Positions 1 to 6,732 of a stretch of 24,596 nt of DNA are shown one piece after another. This stretch comes from a virus, in the IMG/VR virus record IMGVR_UViG_3300035670_001193, positions 1-24,596 of that record. One strand, written 5' to 3'. The translations under genes and the position numbers were made by a program. Each line of letters begins with the position of its first letter. Within the stretch, counting starts at the first letter, position 1. The notes beneath the pieces are model-generated. The model saw only the letters and a list, made by a program, of their open reading frames with translations, had not been told where the DNA came from and did no database searches.

Positions 1-24
1 GAGTACGACAGGATTGGAGTATGA
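1..24 (+). CDS. 3' end of an upstream gene (partial)
   Basis: The first reading frame is open from the window edge and ends at a TGA at 22-24 after seven codons (EYDRIGV). The stop overlaps the ATG of the next gene in an ATGA arrangement, the same junction seen repeatedly downstream, so this is probably the tail of a real gene. Nothing can be said about function. Confidence 0.45.
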   Translation, partial: EYDRIGV

Positions 25-182
25 AGATTGAAGTTGTTAGTTTTGATGAAGCGGCAGGGGTGGCGGAGGTAGACGCCGATGAAGAAGGCAGGCAGTACCT
101 TCTGGAGTTGGGGTTCAACGCCCTGATTATGAAAGCCTTGGAGGGACTAGAAGATGAACGAGAAAAGAACCAAAGCGTTTAA
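21..182 (+). CDS. small acidic phage protein, 53 aa, unknown function
   Basis: This ORF is shorter than usual gene-caller limits. It starts at ATG 21 after a good Shine-Dalgarno run (GGATTGGAGT) and ends at TAA 180-182. The protein is acidic, begins MKIEVVSFDEAAG and has a likely helical second half (LLELGFNALIMKALEGL) followed by a charged tail. I know no function. It reads like one of the small early proteins that phages place ahead of replication genes. It overlaps the next gene by 29 bases, and the good ribosome site makes translation likely. Confidence 0.6.
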   Translation: MKIEVVSFDEAAGVAEVDADEEGRQYLLELGFNALIMKALEGLEDEREKNQSV

Positions 183-333
183 CGAGTGGTGGTTGTTGAA
201 GGCTACCCCCGATGGGCGCATGACACCTAGTGCAATCTGGGATGCAGCTTGCGACTGGATGAAGCAAGAAATGCTTTACGAACTTAAAAGGTGGACTGAT
301 GAGGAAGATGAAGGCGGAAATGGACAAGGTTGA
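154..333 (+). CDS. small charged protein, 59 aa, unknown function
   Basis: ATG at 154 lies inside the previous gene, behind a purine-rich stretch (GAGGGACTAGAAG), and the frame ends at TGA 331-333. The protein is rich in tryptophan and acidic residues (EWWLLKATPDGRMTPS, then WDAACDWMKQEM) and ends in a glycine- and glutamate-rich tail. No family was recognised. It sits in a chain of overlapping small genes, which suggests co-translation. The tryptophan-rich helical part could be a protein-binding surface, but that is only inference. Confidence 0.55.
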   Translation: MNEKRTKAFNEWWLLKATPDGRMTPSAIWDAACDWMKQEMLYELKRWTDEEDEGGNGQG

Positions 334-502
334 ATACGTTCTTGCGCAAGCCCAGTCCGCAGAAAATGTTGTAGTAATCTGTTTTGACGTTGACGGCGAA
401 ATGGCTTTGTATTCAACTATCACTAATGGCCCTGAAATTTTGTGGTCACTCGAGATAGCTAAATCTCAAGTTCTTGAGATGGGTCAACCGGAGGATGCGT
501 GA
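299..502 (+). CDS. conserved-looking small phage protein, 67 aa
   Basis: The frame starts at ATG 299 (Shine-Dalgarno AAGGTGG about six bases upstream), with in-frame alternatives at 308 and 320. The core (VVVICFDVDGEMALYST) looks like two beta strands joined by a turn, followed by a helix (GPEILWSLEIAKSQVLEM). This fits a small alpha-beta fold. The sequence style is familiar from uncultured phage genomes, but I know of no function. It overlaps the previous gene by 35 bases, and its stop shares a base with the next start (TGATG). Confidence 0.6.
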   Translation: MRKMKAEMDKVEYVLAQAQSAENVVVICFDVDGEMALYSTITNGPEILWSLEIAKSQVLEMGQPEDA

Positions 503-615
503 TGGCTCTAGATATTATTACGTGGCTTATGTTGTACATCATGTTTTTGGCGGCTATGTTGCTCACCTTCCTAGGTATTGACGCATACAAAGAATGGAAG
601 AATAGAAATGATTGA
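502..615 (+). CDS. single-pass membrane peptide, 37 aa
   Basis: ATG 502 shares its A with the previous stop (TGATG), and the frame ends at TGA 613-615. GGAGG at 490-494 is a plausible ribosome site. The product is one hydrophobic helix (residues 4-25, about 22 residues of I, L, M, F, W, A) followed by a short charged tail (DAYKEWKNRND). It is most likely an inner-membrane peptide with a cytoplasmic C-terminus. Phages use such peptides for many ends, such as superinfection exclusion or holin-like roles. Nothing here decides between them. Confidence 0.5.
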   Translation: MALDIITWLMLYIMFLAAMLLTFLGIDAYKEWKNRND

Positions 616-790
616 CTTCATGCAGAAGCAGTTTGACATTAGTCAAGAACTAATTCGGCTTATGAATCGTGAACACGAACAGCGAAACCGTATCCTTGAA
701 CGGTACGAGGATGAACTACGAGAAAAAGACAGGCAAATTGCCAAACTTCAATCAACTATTGAGGCGCTAGAAGTTTTAGTGAAAAAATAA
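608..790 (+). CDS. small coiled-coil protein, 60 aa
   Basis: The best start is ATG 608 (GGAAG Shine-Dalgarno seven bases upstream). A longer frame from TTG 578 would run through the membrane peptide gene and has no better site. Almost the whole chain is a predicted charged amphipathic helix (ELIRLMNREHEQRNRILERY, then DELREKDRQIAKLQST), so a coiled-coil dimer is likely. It overlaps the membrane peptide gene by eight bases. The pair may be translated together, and a membrane peptide plus a cytoplasmic coiled coil could work as partners. Function is unknown. Confidence 0.6.
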   Translation: MIDFMQKQFDISQELIRLMNREHEQRNRILERYEDELREKDRQIAKLQSTIEALEVLVKK

Positions 791-958
791 ATGAACACGA
801 TATACATCTGGTTTAACCTACTAATAGTTATAAACGGTCACTGGGTGTATATAGATTCATTTGAAACCTTAGAAGAGTGCCAAGCAGAACGTGCCGAATT
901 AGAAAAAGAATACCAAGGAAACTACTACTGCTTACCTGCGAACGTAAAGAAAGTATGA
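791..958 (+). CDS. small secreted or membrane-anchored protein with two cysteines, 55 aa
   Basis: ATG 791 follows directly on the previous stop, and the frame ends at TGA 956-958. Residues 3-20 are hydrophobic and aromatic (IYIWFNLLIVINGHWVYI), like an uncleaved signal or anchor. The rest holds two cysteines about 18 residues apart (EECQAERAELEKEY, then YYCLP). This pattern (short hydrophobic start, a glycine-tryptophan turn, then E-C and later Y-C-x-P) recurs in small phage and bacterial proteins thought to lie outside the cytoplasm, where the cysteines may pair. No biochemical role is known to me. Confidence 0.55.
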   Translation: MNTIYIWFNLLIVINGHWVYIDSFETLEECQAERAELEKEYQGNYYCLPANVKKV

Positions 959-961
959 GAC

Positions 962-1291
962 ATGCGGGAAAAACAGCGGATAGCAGCACGAAAGCATTAC
1001 GCCAATAACAAAAAGAAAGTAATAGCCAAAGTACAAGCGTACAAGGCTAAGAAGCGAGAAGAGTGGTGGGAGTATAAAAAAACTTTGAGTTGCACTAGTT
1101 GCGGAGCCACGCACCCTGCTATCATTGACTTCCATCATGTCGATAGAAACGACCCCCACAAACAAAAAGTGCATCAATTAGTACAGAGCGGTAGATATCA
1201 CGCCGCTTACGAAGAGATAAAAAAGTGCCTCATCCTATGTGCCAATTGCCATAGGATTCATCATTGGGAAGAACGTAATCAAGAACTATGA
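962..1291 (+). CDS. HNH-like nuclease or zinc protein, 109 aa
   Basis: The N-terminal 40 residues are a lysine- and arginine-rich helix likely to bind DNA. The core carries C44-x2-C47, then F-H58-H59, then C93-x2-C96-H97 and H100 (ILCANCHRIHHW). This is the layout of small phage HNH-like proteins, in which two Cys pairs hold structural zinc, the FHH supplies the catalytic histidine and a late His completes the metal site. The usual middle asparagine is not obvious, so activity is uncertain. It starts three bases after the previous stop, and its TGA overlaps the next ATG. Such proteins can nick DNA in packaging, recombination or homing. The flanking genes look intact, so an intron role is not supported. 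Confidence 0.75.
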   Translation: MREKQRIAARKHYANNKKKVIAKVQAYKAKKREEWWEYKKTLSCTSCGATHPAIIDFHHVDRNDPHKQKVHQLVQSGRYHAAYEEIKKCLILCANCHRIHHWEERNQEL

Positions 1292-1617
1292 ATTGCAAAT
1301 GCGGAGCGGAGACTAAAGTTGTAGATACCCGACCTGTCGGGGGCAAACAAAAGCGGCGTAGAGCCTGTTTAGAATGTGGCAATCGGTTCAATACGTTTGA
1401 AGTTCTTGAGTCCGAACTGACACTACACGGCGTTGATATACCCGAAGAAAAACCAAAGAACGTAGAAAAGACTCCTTACGTTCGTAAAGAAGTCGCAGAA
1501 AAAATAAACGAAAACAAAAAGAAAGCGCGACACCTCATTGAAGATATGAAGTGGCAGCGCGACATGGAAGAAGATTTATTCTGGAACGGAGATTACCAAG
1601 ATGAGCACGCATACTAA
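1288..1617 (+). CDS. NrdR-like zinc-ribbon protein, 109 aa
   Basis: The N-terminus matches the zinc-ribbon half of the ribonucleotide reductase repressor NrdR: Cys3-x-Cys5, the VVDTRP strand, a basic KRRRAC segment, C27-x2-C30, then the RFNTFE end. NrdR continues into an ATP-cone that senses dATP. Here that domain is absent and is replaced by about 65 charged, helix-prone residues rich in Lys and Glu. The first Cys pair is also spaced CxC, where the family has CxxC. It could bind DNA at NrdR boxes or act on host transcription, but this is inference. It overlaps the previous gene by 4 bases and the next by 17. Confidence 0.7.
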   Translation: MNCKCGAETKVVDTRPVGGKQKRRRACLECGNRFNTFEVLESELTLHGVDIPEEKPKNVEKTPYVRKEVAEKINENKKKARHLIEDMKWQRDMEEDLFWNGDYQDEHAY

Positions 1618-1861
1618 TGAGGCTGTAGACCACCCCGAGCATTACCAAAGCCCTTTTCAAATCGAGTGTATCGACGCCATCGCTGCGGCCACTCATGGGC
1701 TTGAAGGTCTAGAGGCAGTCTGTGTAGGCAACTCCATCAAATACTTATGGCGTTGGAAGAGAAAGGGCGGGGTCAACGACTTGCGTAAGAGTCGCTGGTA
1801 CCTCGACAAACTCATCAACCACCTAGAGTCGGAGATTGCCAAGAATGCCGAAACTACTTGA
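1601..1861 (+). CDS. DUF3310 family protein, 86 aa
   Basis: The sequence shows the hallmarks of DUF3310, a small family widespread in phages: VDHPEHYQ near the start, IECIDAI, a VGNSIKYLWRWKRKGG block, then DLRKSRWYLDKLI. Length is normal for a stand-alone copy. Its biochemical role is not established; some databases label members nucleotide kinase-like, which I do not rely on. GGAG lies ten bases upstream of ATG 1601, inside the end of the zinc-ribbon gene (17-base overlap). It sits next to replication genes, which fits a part in phage DNA or nucleotide metabolism. Confidence 0.85.
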   Translation: MSTHTNEAVDHPEHYQSPFQIECIDAIAAATHGLEGLEAVCVGNSIKYLWRWKRKGGVNDLRKSRWYLDKLINHLESEIAKNAETT

Positions 1862-2153
1862 CCAAATCTTATACAAGCATTCGTCCGACCAAGTAAAAAT
1901 ATTGCTAGACCGGATGGATAGTCATCCCGACGAGTTCACTAAGCAACGGATAGGGGTATGGGGTTCTAGAGACCTGCAATGGATGGAGTTGGCTGAACAC
2001 GGTACCTTCGGTTCGTTTGAAAGGTGGGCCGTAAACCGCAAACTAAAAGCACTAAACATCAAAGCAAGTAGAGACCGCATACTAGACCTTCTTATAAATA
2101 GCGGCGACTCTGGCGAAGAAGACTACCCAAAAAAGAAGTGGATAAAGACGTGA
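1845..2153 (+). CDS. hypothetical protein, 102 aa
   Basis: I chose ATG 1845 (MPKLLDQILYK) over an in-frame TTG at 1836 because it is a stronger codon and GGAG lies about ten bases upstream. The protein is mixed alpha-helical, with LLDRMDSHPDEFT, a tryptophan-containing middle (GVWGSRDLQWMELAEHG), a basic helix (RWAVNRKLKALNIKASRDR) and a lysine-rich end. No family was recognised. It overlaps DUF3310 by 17 bases, and its TGA overlaps the polymerase ATG (TGATG), so it is probably co-translated with the replication genes. Confidence 0.6.
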   Translation: MPKLLDQILYKHSSDQVKILLDRMDSHPDEFTKQRIGVWGSRDLQWMELAEHGTFGSFERWAVNRKLKALNIKASRDRILDLLINSGDSGEEDYPKKKWIKT

Positions 2154-3997
2154 TGCAAATCATCACCATAGATTTTGAGACGTACTACTCACGGGAGTTT
2201 TCTTTGTCGAAGGTTACGACAGAGGAGTACGTGCGGTCTTCTGAGTTTGAAGCCATTGGCGTGGGAGTTAAGGTAAATGACGAAGATGCAATATGGTTCT
2301 CGGGTTCGCACAGTGATATTCAACAATTTTTGCAGAGTTATGATTGGTCTCAATCTATTGCTGTGGCCCACAATGCTCCTTTTGATGCCGCTGTACTTAC
2401 ATGGCGTTTTGGCATTAGCCCTTACATGTGGGTCGATACTCTTGCTATGGCTCGTGCTATCGAAGGACTGGAGCAAGGTAACAGCCTCAAGAAATTGGCG
2501 GAAAGGCACAATCTGGGCGTCAAGGGCACGGAAGTTCTGGATGCGCTAGGCAAAAGACGGCGTGACTTTTCCCCCCAAGATTTAGCGCAGTACGGTGAGT
2601 ATTGTAAGAACGATACCGAACTGACATTCAAACTCTTCAACGTATACCTATCACAAGTCACACCGCAAGAACTACAGATTATTAGCCTCACGACCAAGAT
2701 GTTCTCTGAGCCGGTCCTCGAATTAGACGTTGAGCTATTAGAACAACATCTTGAGGCAGTGCGGGATAGAAAGTCGAAACTGTTGGAAGCAGCAGAGGCT
2801 GACCGCGAAACACTCATGTCAAACGATAAGTTTGCAGAGTTATTGAAGTCCATCGGTGTAGACCCCCCGCGCAAGATTAGCCCGACTACCGGCAAGGAGA
2901 CTTGGGCGTTCGCTAAGACGGACGAGGGATTCAAGGCTCTGCTTGAGCATGAGGACGAGACGATACAGACATTAGCCGCAGCTCGGCTGGGCACTAAGTC
3001 CACACTTGAAGAGACCCGCACACAACGGTTCATCAACATCGCCAAGCGTGGCAACCTCCCTGTTCCTCTCCGATACTACGCAGCACACACTGGCCGGTGG
3101 GGCGGAGATGACAAACTCAACCTGCAGAACCTGCCGTCTCGCGGTACAAATACTCTTAAGAATGCAATCATCGCCCCGGAAGGATACGTAATCATTGACG
3201 CCGACTCCTCGCAGATTGAGGCACGGGTGTTGGCGTGGTTGGCAGGACAAGTGGATTTAGTTGAGATTTTTGAAAAGAACAATGCGGAAATTTTGGCGGG
3301 CGTAAAGAAGAAAGACTATAAATATGACCCGTACAAACTAATGGCGTGTCAGATATACAATAAATCTCCAGAAGACGTAACAGACCAAGAGCGGTTCGTG
3401 GGTAAGACTACGATTCTTGGCGCAGGGTACGGCATGGGTGCTGAGAAGTTTAAGATTCAGTTGAAGAACTTCGGCGTGGATGCTTCGATTGAAGAGTGCC
3501 AGCGCATCATCTTTGTGTACCGGCAGACCTACCCCCGCATTCCTGAATTATGGAAACAAGCTGGACGTTGTCTAGACGCAATGATTCAAGGAGCAGTTGC
3601 TCCCATCGGGGTTCAACCTCAAGCACTGAGTATGGACGAGCGCGGGTTCCGGCTACCTAACAACTTTCACATCAAGTACAACGACCTCCGTAGCGAGATG
3701 GATGGCTATACATATAAATCACGCAATGGACGAACCAAGGTCTACGGTGGTAAGGTAGTAGAGAATCTATGCCAAGCGATAGCGCGGTGTGTGATTGCCG
3801 AGCAGATGATTCTTATGAGTGAACGGTATCGAGTAGTACTTACCGTGCATGATGCTGTTGCATGTGTTGCGCTAGAGCAAGAAGCTGAAGAGGCCAAGAA
3901 GTACATAGAAAAGTGTATGCGGACCAAGCCGGAGTGGGCAGCAGAGTTACCACTTAATTGCGAATCCGGATATGCACGAAGCTACGGAGAGTGTTAA
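2153..3997 (+). CDS. family A DNA polymerase with 3'-5' exonuclease, 614 aa
   Basis: This is the replicative or repair polymerase of the phage. Residues 1-160 form a DnaQ-like proofreading domain: D7-x-E9 (TIDFET), H73-N74-x3-D78 (AHNAPFDAA) and Y150-x3-D154 (YCKND). The polymerase domain has GRWGGDDKLNLQNLPSRG, motif A with catalytic D351 (DADSSQIEARV), motif B K418-TTI-L422-GAGYG, and motif C with H566-D567 (TVHDAVAC). No 5'-3' exonuclease domain is present, as usual in phage enzymes. Leu422 sits where E. coli Pol I has Phe762. Motif C reads HDA instead of HDE, though the metal-binding Asp is kept. I prefer ATG 2153, which overlaps the previous stop, over GTG 2138. The stop overlaps the next ATG. 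Confidence 0.95.
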   Translation: MQIITIDFETYYSREFSLSKVTTEEYVRSSEFEAIGVGVKVNDEDAIWFSGSHSDIQQFLQSYDWSQSIAVAHNAPFDAAVLTWRFGISPYMWVDTLAMARAIEGLEQGNSLKKLAERHNLGVKGTEVLDALGKRRRDFSPQDLAQYGEYCKNDTELTFKLFNVYLSQVTPQELQIISLTTKMFSEPVLELDVELLEQHLEAVRDRKSKLLEAAEADRETLMSNDKFAELLKSIGVDPPRKISPTTGKETWAFAKTDEGFKALLEHEDETIQTLAAARLGTKSTLEETRTQRFINIAKRGNLPVPLRYYAAHTGRWGGDDKLNLQNLPSRGTNTLKNAIIAPEGYVIIDADSSQIEARVLAWLAGQVDLVEIFEKNNAEILAGVKKKDYKYDPYKLMACQIYNKSPEDVTDQERFVGKTTILGAGYGMGAEKFKIQLKNFGVDASIEECQRIIFVYRQTYPRIPELWKQAGRCLDAMIQGAVAPIGVQPQALSMDERGFRLPNNFHIKYNDLRSEMDGYTYKSRNGRTKVYGGKVVENLCQAIARCVIAEQMILMSERYRVVLTVHDAVACVALEQEAEEAKKYIEKCMRTKPEWAAELPLNCESGYARSYGEC

Positions 3998-4197
3998 TGA
4001 CAACCAAGCTAGAGAAGAAAGTAGAGAGGGAAACCGCAATCATCGAGAAGATGGTCCCGCTGATTGTGTCTCTTTATCCAAATAACACTATGGGATTCCG
4101 GCTCAAACATAAGCACGAAGAAATCATCGTGGACCTTGAGACCATTTACCGGTATGCCAAAAACCTAGCCATCGCAGGGAAAGCAAGGGTCGTATGA
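3997..4197 (+). CDS. small basic helical protein, 66 aa, unknown
   Basis: ATG 3997 shares its A with the polymerase stop, and GGAGA lies seven bases upstream, which makes it a better start than the longer in-frame ATG at 3958 inside the polymerase. The protein is lysine-rich and mostly helical (KLEKKVERETAIIEKMVPL, then EEIIVDLETIYRYAKNLA). No family was recognised. It lies between the polymerase and a nuclease with a four-base overlap on the nuclease side (ATGA), so it may be a small accessory factor of either. This is position-based inference only. Confidence 0.6.
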   Translation: MTTKLEKKVERETAIIEKMVPLIVSLYPNNTMGFRLKHKHEEIIVDLETIYRYAKNLAIAGKARVV

Positions 4198-4862
4198 CAG
4201 ATTACACTTGGTCTTATTCAGCACTGTCCACGTTTCAACAATGTCCCCGTAAGTACTACCGAATCAAAGTTGTTAAGGACATCAAGGAACCGATGTCCGA
4301 AGTCATCCTATACGGGCAAGCGCTCCACAAAGCAGCAGAAGATTACGTTGGCAAGAGCAAACCAATTCCGGAGAAGTTCTCGTTTATTAAGCCTTATCTG
4401 GATGTGTTCCTGACTATCGAAGGTGAGCGCTACTGCGAATATCGTATGGGGCTGACCAAGGAACTGGAACCTTGCGAGTTCTTTGCTAAGGATGTGTGGC
4501 TACGAAGCGTGGCTGACCTGCTGATTATTAGTGGAGACACCGCCTTCTTGGTTGACTATAAAACCGGCAAGTCCCAGTACGCCGACACCAAACAGTTAGA
4601 ACTGATGGCGCTCTGTGTATTCAAGCACTTCCCGCAAGTTAAGTTAATTAAGGGTGGACTGCTGTTCGTGGTAACCCAAGAATTCATCGAGGCCGAATAC
4701 ACCCCCGAAGGACAGAAGGAAGCATGGATGAGTTGGTTCGATGAGTTGATTCGCCTTGAAGGTTGCTACGACTCAGAGACATGGAACCCCAGCCCTAACT
4801 TTACTTGTAAGAAGTTTTGCCCCGTAACGGATTGCGAGTATCATGGCAATAATGGCCGTTAG
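4194..4862 (+). CDS. Cas4/AddB-like PD-(D/E)XK nuclease with probable Fe-S cluster, 222 aa
   Basis: This belongs to the RecB-like nuclease superfamily. Visible motifs are the N-terminal SALSTFQQCPRKYY with C17, GQALHKAAEDY with H45, D108 in SVADLLII, D121-Y-K123 in LVDYKTGK, and Q134 in the QLELMAL helix. Three cysteines close the chain (C205, C209, C214 in FTCKKFCPVTDC). One early Cys plus three late ones is the 4Fe-4S arrangement of AddB and Cas4. Such enzymes degrade or resect DNA ends for recombination, and in phages they sit in replication modules. No cas1 or cas2 is present, so a CRISPR adaptation role is not suggested. It is coupled to the previous gene by ATGA. Confidence 0.9.
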   Translation: MTDYTWSYSALSTFQQCPRKYYRIKVVKDIKEPMSEVILYGQALHKAAEDYVGKSKPIPEKFSFIKPYLDVFLTIEGERYCEYRMGLTKELEPCEFFAKDVWLRSVADLLIISGDTAFLVDYKTGKSQYADTKQLELMALCVFKHFPQVKLIKGGLLFVVTQEFIEAEYTPEGQKEAWMSWFDELIRLEGCYDSETWNPSPNFTCKKFCPVTDCEYHGNNGR

Positions 4863-4871
4863 GAGGACACC

Positions 4872-5147
4872 ATGCCGTACGTAAACAAACCGAGACCTTA
4901 CAAGAAAGAGTGGGAGCAGCAGAAGGAACGCAACGAGAAAAAGCCCCGTGCTGCAAGGGAACGCGCAAGATATGCGATGGACAAGAAAGGGGTAGACCGG
5001 ACAGGAAAGGATATCGACCATGTCATTCCGTTATCCAAAGGGGGCACCAACTCGCCCAGTAATCTTCGGCTCAAATCTCCAACAAAAAACCGTTCCTTCT
5101 CCCGAAACTCAGACCATACCGTCAAACGGAACAAGCCCAAGCGATAA
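4872..5147 (+). CDS. HNH endonuclease, 91 aa
   Basis: A near-perfect Shine-Dalgarno site (TAGGAGGACACC), whose first bases are the stop of the nuclease gene, precedes ATG 4872. The first 45 residues are strongly basic. The HNH core follows: D49-H50 (DIDHVIPLSKGG), N60, N64 (SPSNLRL) and N73 near the end (PTKNRSF). This is the classical short HNH of phages. It is a different subfamily from the HNH-like protein at 962-1291, because it lacks the zinc cysteines. Its TAA overlaps the helicase ATG. It may nick DNA during replication, recombination or packaging, or be a free-standing homing enzyme. Confidence 0.88.
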   Translation: MPYVNKPRPYKKEWEQQKERNEKKPRAARERARYAMDKKGVDRTGKDIDHVIPLSKGGTNSPSNLRLKSPTKNRSFSRNSDHTVKRNKPKR

Positions 5148-6700
5148 TGGAAATTATCAAAGACAAGGTGTTGTTGGTGAGAACCAAGACACCGGAGAGA
5201 ATAACCGAGACGATTGAGGGTAGTAAGGCGCTGACAGAAAATGACGGTATCCATATGGTTGCCGTCAACTGGAACTTAAATGCAGCACAGTTGCTGAAGC
5301 GACTAAAGTTTAAGTCCGTGCCGTCGCCAATTAATCGAGACTACAACTGGCCGGGGGTATACCCCCCTATGCAGCACCAACGAGAAACTGCTGCGTTCTT
5401 AACTCTTCACCCCCGCTCCTTCTGTTTCAACGAACAAGGTACGGGTAAGACTGCGGCGGCTATCTGGGCATCTGACTACTTACTGACACAAGGTGCAGTT
5501 AACCGAGTCTTGATTGTATGCCCGCTGTCCATCATGCAGTCCGCATGGCAGGCAGACCTGTTTAAGTTTGCAATCCACCGAAAGGTAGGTGTTGCTCACG
5601 GGCCAAGAGAAAAACGGAAGGAAATTATTTCCGCGCCATACGAATACGTCATCATCAATTATGACGGTGTAGAGATAGTCGCAAAAGAAATCGAGAAGGG
5701 TGGCTTCGACCTTATTATCATAGACGAGGCAAACGCCTATAAAAATCCCGGCACTAAGCGATGGAAGATTATGCGGAACTTAGTGAAGCCGGAAACTTAT
5801 CTTTGGATGATGACTGGCACCCCTGCAGCCCAATCACCCGTTGACGCATACGGTCTAGCAAAGCTGTGTGTACCGGACAACGTACCCAAAGTATTCGGTG
5901 CTTTCCGTGACCGAGTCATGGAGCAAATCAATAAGTTTAAGTGGATTCCCAAGCATAACGCTAGTGAGACAGTACACGCTACTTTGCAACCGGCTATCCG
6001 GTATACGAAGGAAGAATGTCTAGACCTACCTGACATCGTGTACGTCGAACGTGAAGCTCCACTCACTCCGCAACAGAATAAATACTACAAAGAAATCAAG
6101 AACAAACTAGCAGCAGAAGCGGTTGGTGAAGAAATCAGCGCTGTTAACGCAGCAGCTAAACTGACCAAACTTCTACAAATCTCTGGTGGTGCGGTATACG
6201 CTGACTCGGGTACGGTCATTGAGTTTGACGTTTCAAACCGACTACAGGTGGTCAAAGAAGTAATCGAAGAGGCATCCCACAAGGTTCTTGTCTTTGTGCC
6301 TTTCCGCCATACCATTGATTTACTCGATGAGTATTTAACGCAGAACGGGATTCGAACCGAGATTATATGTGGTGACGTATCTGTAAGTAAGCGTACAGAC
6401 ATTTTCAATAGGTTCCAGACCCAAGATAACCCGCAGGTTCTGATAGTCCAACCACAGTCAGCAGCCCACGGCGTCACCCTCACCGCTGCAAATGTAATTA
6501 TCTGGTACTCGCCTGTAACTTCTATCGAGACGTATCTGCAAGCCAACGCCCGTATCAATCGCAAGGGGCAAAAGAACTCCATGACGGTCGTCCACATACA
6601 AGGCAGTGCTGTCGAGCGCGACCTGTACAAGATGCTCAGCAAGAAACTTGATACTCATCAAAGCCTTGTTGACCTGTACAAAAATGCGGTCAGTACTTGA
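5147..6700 (+). CDS. SNF2-type DNA helicase/translocase (SF2), 517 aa
   Basis: This is an ATP-driven double-strand DNA translocase by family. Motif I is NEQGTGKTAAA with K101, motif Ia region VLIVCPLSIMQSAW, motif II D193-E194-A195-N196 (IIIDEANAYKN), motif III MMTGTPAAQ, motif IV region KVLVFVPFRHT, motif V around VIIWYSP, and motif VI QANARINRKGQ with two arginines. Motif II is usually DEAH or DEAQ, so DEAN is a small departure. Length matches short phage SNF2 proteins without extra domains. Phages often place such enzymes with Cas4-like nucleases, and here the two are separated only by a small HNH gene. Likely roles are fork or branch remodelling and recombination. The gene's stop codon lies within the promoter that follows. 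Confidence 0.93.
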   Translation: MEIIKDKVLLVRTKTPERITETIEGSKALTENDGIHMVAVNWNLNAAQLLKRLKFKSVPSPINRDYNWPGVYPPMQHQRETAAFLTLHPRSFCFNEQGTGKTAAAIWASDYLLTQGAVNRVLIVCPLSIMQSAWQADLFKFAIHRKVGVAHGPREKRKEIISAPYEYVIINYDGVEIVAKEIEKGGFDLIIIDEANAYKNPGTKRWKIMRNLVKPETYLWMMTGTPAAQSPVDAYGLAKLCVPDNVPKVFGAFRDRVMEQINKFKWIPKHNASETVHATLQPAIRYTKEECLDLPDIVYVEREAPLTPQQNKYYKEIKNKLAAEAVGEEISAVNAAAKLTKLLQISGGAVYADSGTVIEFDVSNRLQVVKEVIEEASHKVLVFVPFRHTIDLLDEYLTQNGIRTEIICGDVSVSKRTDIFNRFQTQDNPQVLIVQPQSAAHGVTLTAANVIIWYSPVTSIETYLQANARINRKGQKNSMTVVHIQGSAVERDLYKMLSKKLDTHQSLVDLYKNAVST

Positions 6701-6725
6701 CACAGTAAAATAACTAGACTAGCAT
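6697..6725 (+). promoter_or_regulatory. sigma70-like promoter
   Basis: A perfect -35 box TTGACA (6697-6702) is followed, after exactly 17 bases, by TAGCAT (6720-6725), a four-of-six match to TATAAT. It lies in one of only two real gaps in the left arm and ahead of four genes read the same way. The -35 box overlaps the helicase stop codon. It would start transcription near 6732, giving a leader of about 37 bases. This is a sequence match only. Confidence 0.6.
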
Positions 6726-6732
6726 TCACACA

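Noticed and set aside
1836-2153. Alternative starts TTG 1836 and GTG 2138
   Set aside because: In-frame ATG codons a few residues downstream (1845 and 2153) are stronger start codons, and 2153 makes the TGATG junction typical of this genome. The upstream codons are not excluded.
2422-3054. Long minus-strand open frame (210 codons) inside the polymerase gene
   Set aside because: It lies wholly opposite a gene with every expected polymerase motif, is serine- and cysteine-rich in the way of reverse-strand shadows, and has no sensible domain. The same holds for the minus-strand frames at 6085-6642 and 7299-7961 and the plus-strand frame at 23409-23864.
4194-4862. CRISPR adaptation Cas4
   Set aside because: The fold and cysteines fit Cas4/AddB-like nucleases, but there is no repeat-spacer array and no cas1 or cas2 in the window. 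Phage replication modules commonly carry such nucleases.
962-5147. HNH genes as parts of group I introns or inteins
   Set aside because: The genes on either side are complete and read through normally, and no exon halves or intein splice motifs were seen. The HNH genes are integrated by overlapping stops and starts.
6706-6711. TAAAAT as the -10 box of the promoter
   Set aside because: It matches the consensus well but lies only three bases after TTGACA, and there is no -35 box 16-18 bases upstream of it. TAGCAT at 17-base spacing is the better choice.
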